DNA of 64,000 nt, taken from NCBI GenBank assembly GCA_028583605.1, contig CM053331.1, forward strand, positions 16,600,857-16,664,856, given 5' to 3'. This DNA is from Dastarcus helophoroides. Its lineage: Eukaryota; Arthropoda; Insecta; Coleoptera; Bothrideridae. The notes under the pieces were generated by a model. It was not told where the DNA came from and did not search any database. It saw nothing but the letters and a program-made list of their open reading frames with translations. Below, piece by piece: positions 22,935-36,198 of the stretch. The position numbers and the translations under genes were made by a program. The number at the start of each line of letters is the position of its first letter. Position 1 is the stretch's first letter.

Positions 22935-25079
22935 ACGTTCGCACTGTTTCATTATAGAACATTATTGAAATTATTTGTTAAGTTTAACATACCTCAAGAC
23001 ATGTCACGCCGAGGATGCTTGTATTTATTTTATTGAGTTAAAGTTATGTTACTGTGACCTATGAAACCCTTTATGACAAACTTTAGTGTTGCATTGTATT
23101 TCTGGTAGTGAAAAATAATACCGTATTGCTATTTTCCACTCAACAGTGCAAAATACTTGGAACCACAATTTCTTCCTCAGTAAAAAAATATAGTTAAGGA
23201 TACAAGACAAATTTTCGCAATTTACCAATAACTGTGTTATGGATATAGTCAGGATAGTTGGCACTAGATCTGATTAACTTCGTTTATAACGTCAAATATA
23301 TTAAAATAATTTTACATACAAGATACAAAGAATGTATGAAAACAGGTATGATTAATTTTTTGTTGATACGTTTATAAGCAATTGTAGTGTTTATGATGTT
23401 AAAAACTATCTGTTAATAATGCGAAAGCAATAAATTTGAAGAAATATATGCAGTGATTTTATGTAATTTTACGTTTAGGAAATTTCCAGTATACATTAAC
23501 ATTGAAATACATTAACTGAAATCACGTAGGATAATCTGAAATAATTTATATTATAGCTATTACCTGGGACTTGGCCTGCGGATTGAAGTGAACTTAACAG
23601 AAAAAAACGGTCCAAAATTAAAGAAAATAATTTTTGGATTTCTTCTTCGCTTGTTTTAATGTTTTAATTTGTTTCTGCAGTAGATGGGGCTGCCGATCAA
23701 ATCTTATTTCTTACTTAGAAAATAGGTTGGGATGAACGTAAGAAACCTAATTTTATCAGCTATGCACAGCTTTAAAGAGTTCGTGCAGATTACAGTATGT
23801 TCTTTTAACTAAAAAGTTTACCAAACCTTACCAGCATCGCCGTATTGGAAAGAAAAGTTCTATCCAAATATGTGATATTATTCTTTAAGTTTCATTTTAA
23901 ATAATAACATTATATTTCGTGCACAGTACTACAAATACGCTATATAAAGTTGAATATACGCAAAAGATGATAAAAAACAAAACAAAATCGACGAGTTCGA
24001 GAAATTTTTTGTAAAACATGTTTTCTATGTTTTTGAAAATTATGTATATTACCCTTTATGGGCGGTATGTACGTGTATACCGGGGATATATTTAATACTG
24101 CTATATTATCACTTCCTTAGCGAAAACTGTCTAAATCAAAAAAGGACAAATCATACGGTACTATGAGAGAGATTAACATATGAAAAACGGGTTGTGTAAT
24201 ATTGTGCTGGAGATTAGTTAAAAGTAGAATTTTATCATTCAAGAAAAATTGATGACCTAAACAAGGTCCTAATATTTTTCATATATAGGAAAAAAATTGT
24301 CCTACCCTTGCACTCTTTAAAATACGGGCGATTTCTTTCCAAATAAGGATTCGCCAAAATATGGAAGAAACCGTAAAATACGGATCTGGAAACTCTATCA
24401 CGAAAGAAAAGAGAGAGACAGTAACGAACTAGCGCATTAGATGACGTTCTCGGATAGCTAATTTTATCTAAAAGAATTCTACCTGCAAAGTTGTCATTGT
24501 CATTGTCAAGTTTTGCATTTATTTACATAGAAAATGGAACACAATTATTTACTTTTTGGCAATAATACTGTATTGGGAGTATCTGAAAGAGTTTTCCGTA
24601 ATAAAACGTATCCTACTAATGATCCAGCCTTTCAAGTTACATCTATGCTATATTCATTTTGGTCTAAATCGCTTCAGTAATTAAGTGGTACCCTATGTGC
24701 GAGGGGTAGAAAACCGAAAAACTGCGCAAAATCTGGTAACACTGAAGCGGACAAACAGACAGACAAACACACAGGGTAGGGATGTTCCGATACCTACAAG
24801 ATATCGATACCTATTCATAAAGTAGTATTCGGAAACAATTTTCAACACTACTCGTGTGAATACCATTAGAGTATTGATACCCATATCGATAGTCTTTAGA
24901 CATTTCTAGAGACTGTTGCTGTTATGTATATTTTCTCGTCTACGTGTAGTTTAAATTTGGGAAAATTTGAACTACCTACATACAAAAACAAAAAAAGAAA
25001 AGTTATTTGAAAGACAACCCAAATATGTAGTATTATTTATCGATTACTAAGTAGCCAGCAATAAGTGTAGCTTAAAGTT
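22935..25079. other. AT-rich spacer
   Basis: No confirmed gene. GGGATGTTCCGATACC near 24780, followed by TATCGAT-rich sequence, resembles a hAT-type end. A 48-codon open frame at 24534-24680 has no recognisable family. A possible micro-exon at 23564-23575 is discussed as a finding. Confidence 0.35.
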
Positions 25080-25914
25080 GATACTCAAAAATCGAAAATT
25101 TGGGATTAAAGTCTAGACTCTACGAAAACGTTGGAGTTTTGGAATATTGAAAAAAAAAGTTCCAGGTATTTGAAGTTTAAAATCGAAACAGAAGTTAACA
25201 TTTTGAGATGAAAGGCGAAATTTCCTATATGCGAATACTCGGATCTTTTAAATTCAAAATTTTAAGAAAAAATCAATATTAAAAAAAAATGTTTAAGATA
25301 TTTGGAAAAAATTTTCGAATATTTCTCAAAAATTTCAACTTTTTTCAGTTTCAACTTGAAAATGGGAATTATTATTATTATTATTATTTTGCTTAAAAAT
25401 AAAATGCCGAAAATAAAGTCGCCATTTTAGGACTAAAGTCGAAATTCCAAGTAATAAGTTTGAAATATGATATGAAATTCAAAATTTCGACAACAACTCG
25501 AAATACTCTGTTAAAAAAATTATCGAATTTATAGTCTAAATTTCGAAATTACAAAGTTTACAGTTCGAAGTAACTATAAACTTCGACAAAGATGAACTTT
25601 CAAATTAATATTGAACATTTTCAATTTTTAAATTCAAAATTTCGAGAAAAGAGTAACAATTGTGAAATTAGAAAAAACGTGTAGAAAAAAGGCAAAAATA
25701 GAATAGAAAAGTGGTAAAAATTTAGGAAAAAGAAAGACACAAGTTTAATTTGGAATTTTCATTTTTTTTCCTTAAAACTTCGAATTTTTCAATTAACATT
25801 TTTATAAAACGGGCAAATTGCAAAATTTTTCATGGTTTTTCATACATCTGCACATTCTATTCAAAATTTCAAGTTTAACCTTGAAATTTTTAATTGTCTT
25901 CTTAAATGTGGCTT
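25080..25914. repeat. Degenerate AATTTCGA-type array, left part
   Basis: About 830 bp of loosely repeated AAATTTCGA, TTCAAAATTT and AAACTTCGA words. The same type of sequence resumes at 27180 after a LINE fragment. Confidence 0.6.
25368..25388 (+). repeat. (ATT)n microsatellite
   Basis: Seven ATT units in tandem, inside the AATTTCGA-type array. Confidence 0.85.
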
Positions 25915-25929
25915 TAAGGTCAAACAGAA

Positions 25930-27130
25930 GGTGCATCACTATAAAACAAAATCCAGAGACTAGCGTGTCGGCAGTGATAGGAACACTGAAATCCACTCCA
26001 ACAGCAGCAATGGAGGCGATCTTGTGCCTGCCACCTCTCGATATATTTCTTGAGGAGCGGCACAGGTTTCTGCTCTCCGTCTGCGAGCAGGACGAATGTG
26101 GAATATGGTAGGTAAAATGGTGGGTCATCGGCGCATAATGGAGGGGGCGCTCCAAAAGGCATCTATTCTGGGGCGCCAAAGGACCATCTACCAGTGAAAT
26201 ATAACTTCACAAAATCCTACCGTATAAAAATGGATAAACTACAAGCAAGGATACCAGATGTAAGTATATACACGGATGGATCGAAAACAAATGCGGGCAC
26301 TGGAACTGGAATCTTCTGGGAAGACCTAAACCTAAATAATGTAAGTATTAAGTTAGATAAACAGTCAACAATCTTCCAAGCGGAAATATTGAACATTTTA
26401 TTTAGCGCCGAACAAATGACGCAACTGAACATAACAGGAAATATATCCAAATAAAGACGGACAGCCAGGCAGCCCTTAAGGCCCTGAGGAATGTGAAAAC
26501 AAACTCAGTGAGTGCTGGTATGGAACTGCCACCTAGCTTTAGAATGTCTATCACAGGAGAATGCAATTGACCTAACATGGATCAAAGGACATTCTGGGAA
26601 AGAGGGAAACGAACGCGCTGACAAACTGATGAGGAAGGGTTTAGAGGGACAACTCCTTGGACCAAAACCAACCCTTCCCCTGACGAGATCAACCGTAAGA
26701 TCCCTACTTAACGAAGAAATTTATCGTAAACACAAAGCCATATGGGCATCAATAACAAGATGCCGACAGACTCGCGTATTCATTAGAATGCCCTGCAGGG
26801 AAAGGGCAAAACTATGTCTACATCTTTCAAGGAATAACCTCAGGAAACCCATAGGGATTTGGACAGGTCACTGTCGATTTAACAAACTCCTCCACAGAAT
26901 GGAAATTATAAACGACCCGAGTTGTAGAGGGTGTTTAGAAGAAGATGAAAGTGTCAAGCACGTGATGTGGCACTGCCCCGCACTAGCATCAATCAGAGGA
27001 TCCACGCTGGGGGACTTCTGGTCTAGTGTGGCCAATTTGAGAGAGGTGCATCCAAGGGACGTTCTTCCGTTTCTCAACAAGATTGGGTGGCTGAATGAAT
27101 TACCAAGGACACCTCAATCACGAGGATAGC
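25930..27130 (+). pseudogene. Non-LTR retrotransposon fragment: end of pol with RNase H and zinc finger
   Basis: The stretch SAVIGTLKSTPTAAMEA, then LCLPPLDIFLE (about 25965-26055), is the post-reverse-transcriptase block of Jockey/R1/I-group LINEs. RNase H follows: SIYTDGSKTNAGTG (about 26260) holds the first Asp, FQAEI the Glu, IKTDSQAALKALRN (about 26450-26495) the second Asp after a +1 frame change, and TWIKGHSGKEGNERADKL (about 26575-26630) the last His/Asp part. The C-terminal region has a CCHC-like finger, CRGCLEEDESVKHVMWHC (about 26922-26976). The final frame runs 26512-27129 without a stop. There is a stop near 26112 and the 5' part (endonuclease and most of the reverse transcriptase) is missing, as is usual for LINE copies. 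It lies within the AATTTCGA-type array. Confidence 0.88.
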
Positions 27131-27179
27131 ACAATGGGCTCGGAAAGAGTGGCCTAAGTGCTGGTCTAAACTTTAAAGT

Positions 27180-27890
27180 CGAACATTTGTGATTAAAATA
27201 TAAATCCAGGAAAAATGCTAAAGGACGGTTATATTGGAGTTTCGAAAAAAAAATATTTTAGATATTTGGTGTTTTAAGTTGAAATATCACTTCCAAAGTA
27301 AACATTAAAATATGTTCTCTGGAAATTTCAATTTTAATTAAAGCATAAATTTCTAAACTGAGGCGAAAATTTTGTAATCTAAAATTAAACTTTCGAAATT
27401 TTTCTCGAAATTGGAGTTTAAATTAAATTAGGACTTTTTCTTTCGAAATTAGCATTTGCTTATTCAAATTTTGAGTAATACAATTTCAAACTTAAATTTG
27501 AAGTTTAAAACAAAAATTCAAACTTCAAGAGAAACTCAAAATTTATAAAAAAGAACTTCGAGTTTCGACACTAAAAGTTGAGAAATGCTTGACCTTAAAA
27601 TTTTTAAAAAAGATCAAAATTTCGTGATAAAAGTGAAAATTTTGTTATTTTTTAAATAACATTAGTTTCTTTGTAGTTTTCATTTTGATTAAAAATTTAT
27701 ACCTTTTTTTTAAATTGTAACTTTCTTCTTTCGAGTTAAAATTCGAATTAAAAAAATAAAAAAGTCGAATTGAGAACTTTGAGAAAGTAGTCGAAATTTT
27801 GAAAAAAAATTCTACTGATTAAAATTCAAAATTTTGAAAAAAAAGGTCGAAATTTAGCTGCAAAATTAGACATTTTTCTGTTTCCTGCTC
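27180..27890. repeat. Degenerate AATTTCGA-type array, right part
   Basis: About 700 bp of the same low-complexity sequence as 25080-25914, on the other side of the LINE fragment. The LINE therefore probably inserted into a pre-existing array. Confidence 0.6.
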
Positions 27891-30226
27891 CTTTCTTTTA
27901 AAATGAAAAATATGTACTTGTCCATTCTCCAAGTGAAGCTTTCATAGAGAACAGGTCTATGTTGAAGAATTTTCTTGGTAAATTTAATTTTTCCTTTCGT
28001 TGTGTATAATTTTGTGGTGTCCGGATTATGAAGAATTCTGAGAATCATAAAATCGATAGCCCTCTAAAATAATATTTCATCAGAAAAAAACTGAAACATC
28101 TATGTAAATAAATTAAATAATAAAAAACAAATGATCACAATTATATTTTAAAACAAAAATGAATATGTTTTCGGTTTTTGATAAGCGTATTTTAGATAAC
28201 TTTTTTGAGAATATTTATATTATATCAATTTTTACCCCCTTTTTACCCCGCTGGGGATTGTATTTCTAAAAATCCTTTCTTATTGCGGAACTACATCATG
28301 AAAGAAACCTACTCTTCATGCTCCTGACTTCAGTTATTATTCTGCTTTGTGTTAATTAATAAGTCAGTCAATCAAAATTCTTTTTGGTGCAAAGCGAATT
28401 AGAACTACAATTTGTCTTTGAGAACTACGCCATTCATTAGTCGATGGTGCTGGTGAGTATCCTTAGTCCTTCGTTTGTAATAATATTAATAATTCATATG
28501 ATTCGATCAGGAACTGTAAAGATAAATTGGGTGGGTCGATTCGATACCAAGTATATTTTTTTTGATACCGAGTAAGTATCGCAAGTATGATTCGATGCTA
28601 ACATTATTTGGTATCGAATTAAATGTATCGAGTATTTACTCATATCTACTTGTATCGAAATATTGCTAATACACAAAACTTAAGCAGGTGAAAGTAGGGT
28701 CAACATTAGTAAACGAAATTTTTAATATAAACATAGGTCTTAATAAGCACCGTTACTGTAATATAACCCTTTTTCTTTAATTTTTTACTTCTAAACCTAC
28801 GTTTTTTAAATTAATATGCTACTAGATTTCTATTTTGCTAATCAGAAAGAAAACTTGCATGATAGTAGCCGAAACTTCCAATTACTCCAATGAAACATCA
28901 TAGAAGGTGCCCACCTTGTAAAAATGTAAAGAAAATGTTATTGCTCTGAAGCATATATCATTAAAAAACAATAATATCCAACTAAGGAGCGTTAAATTTG
29001 GCAAAATATGTAGACATATATTTTCTCTAAAAACTGTAATTCATTAAAAAAACCATTTTCTTGATAATAATAAAAAATAAAAAATCGACAAATTTCTGTT
29101 AGAGGTAGTATTCACAAACGATTTTTTAAACCCATAGTAACTTTATTACTTTATCAAGAAAATTATTCAAGAACCATCATTGAAATTTTTGGCGAACTGC
29201 AATAATGAAATTTTGAAATATTTGAAGTAATGCCGACACAAGAAATAGAAAAGTAAATATAAATGCAAAGCTTACAAGCACCGAATCAAAATAGGACTTT
29301 ATCACTACAGAATAAAATCCAATATGAAGTCTGAAAAATGCAAACAAACCAGAGAAGATTGAATATTACCTTGTGGGAGATTTGGAAATTGAAAAGTGAT
29401 TGCTAAGCGAAAATCTAATAGACTTGTAATAACCTTATTGCAAAAACTCACATTCCCGCCAATCTAAAATGCAAATGAAATCATAAATGATATTTAAAAA
29501 AAAATCTGTTTATCTTATGAAAACTATCTAGGTTAAATGGCAATTTCAGAATCAAAAATAAAACTTGTCGAAACATGCTTTCTTTATATTTGATATATGG
29601 ATATAATATATCGTATGTTCCAATGAAAAAGTCATCACACTGGCCGTAATAATTTCTTATCTTTTTAACGAATATTGTAAATAAGTTATCAATGATCGAC
29701 AACTTCAAGGATGTAATATATTTGAACTACTATCATAGGAAATCTACTGGTGAAAAACCCTAGTAATTTTGTATAAAATCACTCACAACTTAAAGCGACC
29801 CACTATTTTACGAATTTGCTTATCTCATTGATTCAAATCATATTTCGTCAAAGAAAATGACTTCCTAAAAGATTTCATTCTCTCTTCTAAACTCTTTGCA
29901 TAAATGAGACGTCTAAGTGGCACTTGACGGATCAACCAAAACATCTAGGAGGTATTAATACAAACATTTTAATTTTAGTTTAATGAGCCCAGTTTGAAAG
30001 ATATTTAAATTATTACTAAAATAAATGAAATTGTTTACTTTTGAAAACATCTTTTGGCATACGACTATAACTATTCAAAATTCTTAAAACGTCACCTCGT
30101 GAGATAATTTTTTTAGACTTTTGTGCAATAACAAGGACGATGTTATCAAAACTTCCTATCTTGTTGATGTGTATTTCTTTTTGGTACGCATTTAGTACAA
30201 TTTCCAAAATTTTGAGCAGTCCTGAG
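27891..30226. other. AT-rich spacer with TATCGA-rich patch
   Basis: 28525-28660 is rich in GATACC, TATCGA and ATCGAAT words, resembling the subterminal part of a hAT-type element. No gene was recognised. Confidence 0.35.
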
Positions 30227-31247
30227 TATACAAGGTGCATCAGAAAGAATGGGCCAAAGCTAAACTGGAGATACTAAACACCACAATATTATGATTAAAC
30301 TCAACATGCCTTATCAATGTCGCTGGTTTAAGAGATACATGGTGTTTAAACTTTAAATTGTATTCTAAAATTTTCCAATAATTGAGAAAGTTTTGATGCT
30401 ATAAAGTTAATATTTCGGAATTTTATGTTTTTCGGTGTGAGAATTACGAATTTCAGGTTTATTTTGACCCTGCCCCTAAAGCGCGCTAGTTTCACATTAT
30501 TATTTACGTACATTAAAGACATATTTCTTTTATATGCTTGAAACAAGTAGATATTATAAAAGAACGATCAATTCGACAACGAAAGGTACTCTTGTTTACA
30601 TCACCGAAATATTTCGGTTTTTGGGTTCATTCAAAAGATTCAATGTAATTTATTATGATTATTTTTTATCCCTAATATATGCAAATATACGGGGAAGCAA
30701 TCAAAGCAACAGTAAAAAATAATTAAAATTATTCGTACCAGAGATATTGACCAACGTCAAATCCAATGTTGGAGGTGTCTATCACAAATTTTAAATTTCA
30801 CTTTCTTAATTGTCAAAGTTAAAATTTCTCTATTATTTTTAAATGTATTTGATAGACTTAGACGACTTGAACAAAAGTGTCTTTTCTTTGTAGAATTGGT
30901 CGTTCTTTTATATTCTGTATTTGTTTTAAGCGGAACTCAACAGTCAAAAAAATATGTTTTCGTTTATATAAATATGGCGAAAATAGCGCCCTTTAAGAGA
31001 ATTGTCAAAATAAGTCTAGAATTTGTAATACTTACACCAAAAAACATAGAACTTTCAATTTTTAGATTTATAACATTAAAACTTTTTCAATTATTGAGAA
31101 ATTTCAGAATAAAATTTAAATTTTGAACGCCGTGTATCTCGTAAACCAGCCACATTGGTATAAGTCATGCTGAGCTCAACCGTAATATTTTCCTGTCTAT
31201 TATTTCTAGCTTAACGTTGGCCTATTCTTTCTGACTCACCCTGTATA
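30227..31247. mobile_element. 1.02-kb TA-flanked element with about 300-bp inverted arms
   Basis: The left end CAAGGTGCATCAGAAAGAAT (from 30231) and the right end, whose inverse is CAGGGTGAGTCAGAAAGAAT (to 31243), are flanked by TATA on both sides. The arms match over about 300 bp (30231-30540 and 30935-31243), including the TGTTTTT(C/T)GGTGT block and a CTGGTTTA.GAGATACA block. The open frames at 30346-30546 (-) and 30896-31126 (+) are the same arm sequence in two orientations (FVILTPKNI in both). The TA flanks suggest Tc1/mariner-type mobilisation in trans. No transposase. Confidence 0.75.
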
Positions 31248-31439
31248 TTTAAACAAGGCACCATAAATAACCACATAATTTGAAACTTGGGCCTTTGTTG
31301 AGGTTTTTTGGGTGACAAATAACGAATATTATAATAATTCCGAAAAATACTCTCAAAAAATGAAGAACATTATAGATGTTTTGTATGATTCTCCTAATCG
31401 ATGATGAATATTTAACAGTATCTCGAATTATTGGAGCTC

Positions 31440-31690
31440 AGGCGAATGGTTATTGATTTTTTTCTTTTCTACAAGTACTTTCATAGGAGGAGATGCTTGC
31501 AGGAACTGATAAGTCTGATCCCTCCCTAAGGGCAACTTTCTGAGGCATACAAGACAGTGGGAGACAGCAAGTTCCTGTGCGCTCCGGCTTGGCACAGTAA
31601 GAACTTCGAAACTATGGAATTCATTACCAAACGGAACTTTGACCGACAATTGCAATGTACTCCGGTTTATTGTCATCTATATTTATTTTC
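31440..31690 (+). pseudogene. LINE reverse transcriptase C-terminal tail fragment
   Basis: On the + strand one frame reads LGTVRTSKLWNSLPNGTL, matching the conserved FxPRTxRLWNSLP tail of CR1/Jockey-type reverse transcriptase proteins. The match is short and no upstream domain was found. The 82-codon open frame on the opposite strand is judged a shadow of this. Confidence 0.5.
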
Positions 31691-31699
31691 ACATTTCAC

Positions 31700-33416
31700 T
31701 CGCACTGTTTCAAAGGCATGATAAGGTTACCCTTTGCAAATGGATTGTACTTAAAAAATAATTCATAAGTAATAAGAAAAAATAACATTAAGTCTCTAAT
31801 TATTTGCAGAAACAACCAAAGCAAAACAAAACAACAATAATAATAATGACAGCCTTATCAAGTTCTAACCTCAGAAACACAAAACACTTTTTAAGTGCAG
31901 TTGAATTTATTTCCTGGAATAACCTATTATTCTATTTGCTTTTGAAATGCAGTAAAAAAATCTTTGACAGAATGTAGTAATATAAAAAAATATTGTGCTA
32001 AAAGAATCGCCCAAAATTGTTGCTCAAACATTCAATAAGTAAAAAAAGAAATTACTAAAATGGACATGGATAACATGTGTGCTTATTGGAAAGTCAAAGA
32101 TGTGGCTCATTATGTTGCTATTTAGATGCTAATATCGCAGGATGGAATGTATAATAAAATAAATATTGTAGCAAAGTGGAATAGATAAATACTTCGATAA
32201 TCCTATAAAGTTGGGCCAATAAATTTTATTGGTTAAAGCGCTTCAATATTCTGTCAATTGCGATGTTTGATTTGATCGTGCCGCCAGCGGCGCATTCGAG
32301 CGAACAATAATAGTTACGAACACAAGTATATTTCCTGTTATAAGTAAACACATATGGAAGCAAATATTTGGATTCGTGTTAAGACTAAAATAGTCCTCGA
32401 GTGATATAGCACGTGGAAGTTCACAGATGTCCATATGTCGATGACAGATCTTTTTAATTATTTTGTTGTCGCATTGGTAACTAATTGAACCTAACTGAAA
32501 AGTGAGCGTCCAACGATTACAGGTGAATATTTCATACCTAAATACATACAAAACGAGTTTAACGAGTTCGACAGAAATAATTAAGACATTCATTTGTATT
32601 CCTAAACATAATTAAAAACCAGTCTTTAGGATACTGTAATCAATTGATCTAGTGAATAAGATGCAATTAATATAACTGCTTAAAAGTCAGTATGCATAAA
32701 TAAAGGAACGAGAAAACAAATTTTTAAATATTTTTGTTTAAAGCTAGATATTTTTTACATAAAAGCACAAATGTATTTACCGGATCGTAAGTACACCCTG
32801 CGCATCCACCATAAAATAATATAACACATACATTTAGAGTGAAATTTCGCTTAACGAGCAAAACCAATAAAGGTTAAAACAGGGAAAGTACCGAATTGTA
32901 TGTATGCAATATGGATATCGAGTTCAGCAACTATTCCGAACGGAGATTCAGTTGCATCCAAAATTGTGGCTGAAAATGTTATTATCCGATTGGTCTGGTA
33001 AAATTTGTTCAATGATTTGTTCTCTATGGAATCCAAGGAAGCGCAGAATGATTAACCAAGTGGGACCTCACAGCGGTCCTACTGCGAATATTTTTTCCCT
33101 ATGATTTTTGAATTTTTTCTCCCAAAATTTCAAATTTTTTCTCGGAACTTCTAAATCAAATTCGACATTTCGCCACAGAAATTTATTGTTAAAATTCAAG
33201 TCTTTCTTTTTTCTCAAACTTACTAGATTAAATTGATACTTTCCCGGACGGCGATGTAATTGTGGCCGAGGCTAATAAACATCGAAGTCCAAGAATGTGC
33301 TTTTACTACGAGATACACAAACAATTTTTTCTTGCAACCAATATTATTTGAATTAAGGAATTTTTATAAATTCATGACATTGTAAAGTTATCTACTCTCT
33401 CGGCCTGCGACGAAAA
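31700..33416. other. AT-rich spacer; one unassigned open frame
   Basis: A 116-codon open frame on the minus strand (32243-32593) contains a hydrophobic stretch (CLLITGNILVFVTIIV) and could be part of a membrane protein such as a chemoreceptor, but no family motif is certain. Nothing else gene-like was seen. Confidence 0.3.
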
Positions 33417-33545
33417 AAAACTTTCTCCAATACTATTATAGAAATTGCACATTCTATGACTAAGGCGATGAAAAGTTATACCTAGGACAAGAATCTTTAA
33501 ATACCTGTAAAATATATTATAATGCATCTCAGAGTTCGATTTATT
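33417..33545 (+). repeat. Dispersed repeat, copy 2
   Basis: Matches 18172-18290 in the same orientation around ACTATTATAGAAATTGCACA. Confidence 0.5.
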
Positions 33546-33668
33546 TTAACAAAAGTTCCAACTAGGTGAAGACCATGCTTTAATAAAGTAATAAAAAGTA
33601 TCTGGCACCAGAAAGAATCAGCATCGGAATTTTAAATTTTTTTATGCATATTTCTTTTTGAAGTGAAA

Positions 33669-33778
33669 ATGGCTTCGTGACACCATCAGAGGTTACCAAT
33701 ATGCTCTAACAGTACAACATACTGGTAACATTAGAGCATGTTGGTAAATCAAATTAGATGATGGTCACGCGAAACCAT
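33669..33778. repeat. 110-bp hairpin-forming miniature element
   Basis: ATGGCTTCGTGACACCATC (33669-33687) and GATGGTCACGCGAAACCAT (33760-33778) are imperfect inverted copies. An inner pair, ATGCTCTAA and TTAGAGCAT, continues the hairpin. Non-coding. Confidence 0.6.
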
Positions 33779-34158
33779 AAGTTTCCTTCGAACAAAAAGC
33801 ACTCCACGCGCCTAAAAAGTTTGAACTTATAAAATGCGTGACCGACTTTTGAGCCCACAACCTCTCAAATGACATAAGTGAAAGAGGCAGCCCTAAACAA
33901 TTAAACTGCACTGTCTTTAACAAGTCCTCTTTTAACTTGTGTCCTAAAGAAGCTATACGCCTACTAAAAGTTAAGTCGATTGTAGTGCATTGTTTAAATT
34001 ACGTTCTAGTTTGATTTTATTTGATTATTTTAGTTGTTTAATTGCGGTAAAGAACATCGGTGGATACCATAGTAGTTTGTATAACAAGGGTGGATATGAG
34101 ATTCATATCTCACGAGAACGAAACGTTTGACAGAATGCTGTTTTATAACCAAATATTT

Positions 34159-35062
34159 CGGGTGTAATAGGATCATGGTACACCCCCTTTTTTTCTTTAT
34201 TTATAAAGATAAAAATTTCAAACTTACTACACTTGATGCATTTATGAAATGTCAAATTTTGACACAAAAATGACATTCCTACTGCTGTCACTTTCGTTAA
34301 AACTGATACCAACTTTTGATTTTTAAATGAGACATCCTGTATATTATTACACTTTACGAATCTGCACAATTTTCCGAAAACAATGCACTTAAAAATGAAT
34401 TTTAAAGAATCGAAAATTTTTTTGGTTCCATTTTATTTTTTGTCGTAGAAGGCTATGAATCATTCTAATTAATTCTAATTGACAACATTAACGCTAGAAA
34501 AATCAAATCTGTGGTACTACCAAAAAGTATAATTAATGGCGAAACTAACCATATTTCCATTTTTGCTGTGAAATCAGTAGAACTGAAGTTACAGCCAAAG
34601 GAATTCAAAATATTCGGTTTTAATTTATTTGAAGATTTATTCAATAAGAACATAAGATAGCTGTGGAAAACAAATTTAGAAAAAAGGCACTTCCTTAGCT
34701 TTCCTAATTTAATTTTTTTGCAGTGCTAATGTGGTTAGTTAGCATTAATTAGGATGGATCATGACCTTCTAGACTGAAAAATAAAATGGGACCAAAAAAA
34801 TGTTCGATCCTTTAAAAATTACTCGTTTTATGTGTATTGTATCCGGAAAATTGCGCAGATTCCAAAAATGTACTAATATACAGGGTGTTCCATTTAAAAA
34901 TCAAAAGCTGGTATCAGTTTTAGCGAAAGTGACAGCAGTAGGAATGTTAATTTTATATCAAAATTTGACATTTCAGAAATACATCAACTGTAGCAACGGT
35001 GAGAATTTTATCTTCATAAATAAAGAAAAATTAGGGGGTCTGCCATGATCCTGTTACACCCG
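34159..35062. mobile_element. Family A inverted-repeat element, uninterrupted copy
   Basis: Outer ends read CGGGTGTAATAGGATCATGG and the inverse of CGGGTGTAACAGGATCATGG. The arms match over about 230 bp (34159-34380 and 34840-35062). This explains why frames in both arms encode FKNQKLVSVL.KVTAVGM-like peptides in opposite orientation. Inside each arm is the motif ACAGGGTGTTCCATTTAAAA. The copy is 904 bp, non-coding, and serves as reference for the interrupted copy at 14368-17646. Confidence 0.75.
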
Positions 35063-36198
35063 ATATGTTAGTATTAAAAATAAAATAATGAATGTGGTCT
35101 TGTGCTGCTTAGATAAAAAGAAAGTAAAGTTTATAAGTGTATTTCATTATCAATAGTTAGATTCGTTCCCCCAAAGGTAGGTCAGTTTGATAGAATTTAT
35201 TTTAAAATATTTCCAATATACTGACTTTTTTACTAGTGTGGGTTGAAACTACACTACATAGGCACTGTTATTTTATAGTTTCAAGTATTCACTTGTGTCA
35301 GCAGCTTCCAAGACTGTCATTTTTTTTTAAAATGTGGGTTAAAATTTTCACGTTTTGTAATAGTATTATATTAACTTTATTCTCTGGTCTTCCGTAAGTG
35401 ACACATACACAAATATTTAGTGATAAAAATAAATGAACTTTTAAAGGAATGAGTTATTTTTGGAAAAGTGCAGAAGTCCTTTGTTCGATCTGGTGACGTC
35501 TGGAGGTTATAATTACCCACTCAACCACAAAACTGGATTTATTAATGGAAAACAATTTAGTTAGTAATCTCTCAGGGTTATTACCAGACTGAATAGCTTA
35601 CTTTGTTTTTAATGATATCCCCTGGGACTGCGTCACTGAATATCTAAATAAACCAGCTTTTGTATTTAATCTTGAAACAATGCAGCTTCTTTGGTATACA
35701 AATTTTACTGAAAAGCAGAAACCTACGTTGAGAAACAAATTGCCTTTAAAAACGAGATTCCCAATTGTACTGTATTTTATGCAGAGGAAGGTAAATAATT
35801 GAAGAACAACACTTGAATAATAATGTTAAAGCTCAGGTCGAGTGGAGTAAAAAATATAAAAAGAATCTTGTAAGCATTGATTTTCTTTATACTCAATAAG
35901 GATGCTTGGGAATGATTTTTACGATCTACTATTTGAATAACGAAAATTTCCTTTGTTTTCTGAAGCAATATTATTTCGGGTATCTTGTGACATTGATGCC
36001 ATTCACGTATTTACAAAAGCTTTTTATTGGCATATCATTTGATTTCTTGTTATTCCATTAAAAACAGATTCTAAAAAATTTTATTTCTAGGTAGTGTTGA
36101 ACTTCTAATTGTTTAACGTAAAATGTATACAATTACTAAGTCTAGCTATTTTCATATTCTAATGCACATGACCGATAGGCGGGGCATTCATTGATTCA
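35063..36198. other. AT-rich spacer
   Basis: No gene or repeat was recognised. Confidence 0.4.

Noticed and set aside
24534..24680. 48-codon frame starting MEHNYLLFGNNTVLG
   Set aside because: It looks protein-like and ends in a normal stop, but no family, splice site or neighbouring exon supports it.
32243..32593. 116-codon minus-strand frame with a hydrophobic stretch, possible chemoreceptor exon
   Set aside because: No odorant or gustatory receptor signature could be identified and no splice donor was convincing. Frames of similar length occur by chance here.
32851..33104. Overlapping open frames on both strands near 32.9-33.1 kb
   Set aside because: Neither frame has a recognisable motif or splice sites; kept only as uncertain spacer.
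34103..35048. Similar open frames on opposite strands around 34.1-35.0 kb
   Set aside because: They are the inverted arms of family A read in both directions.
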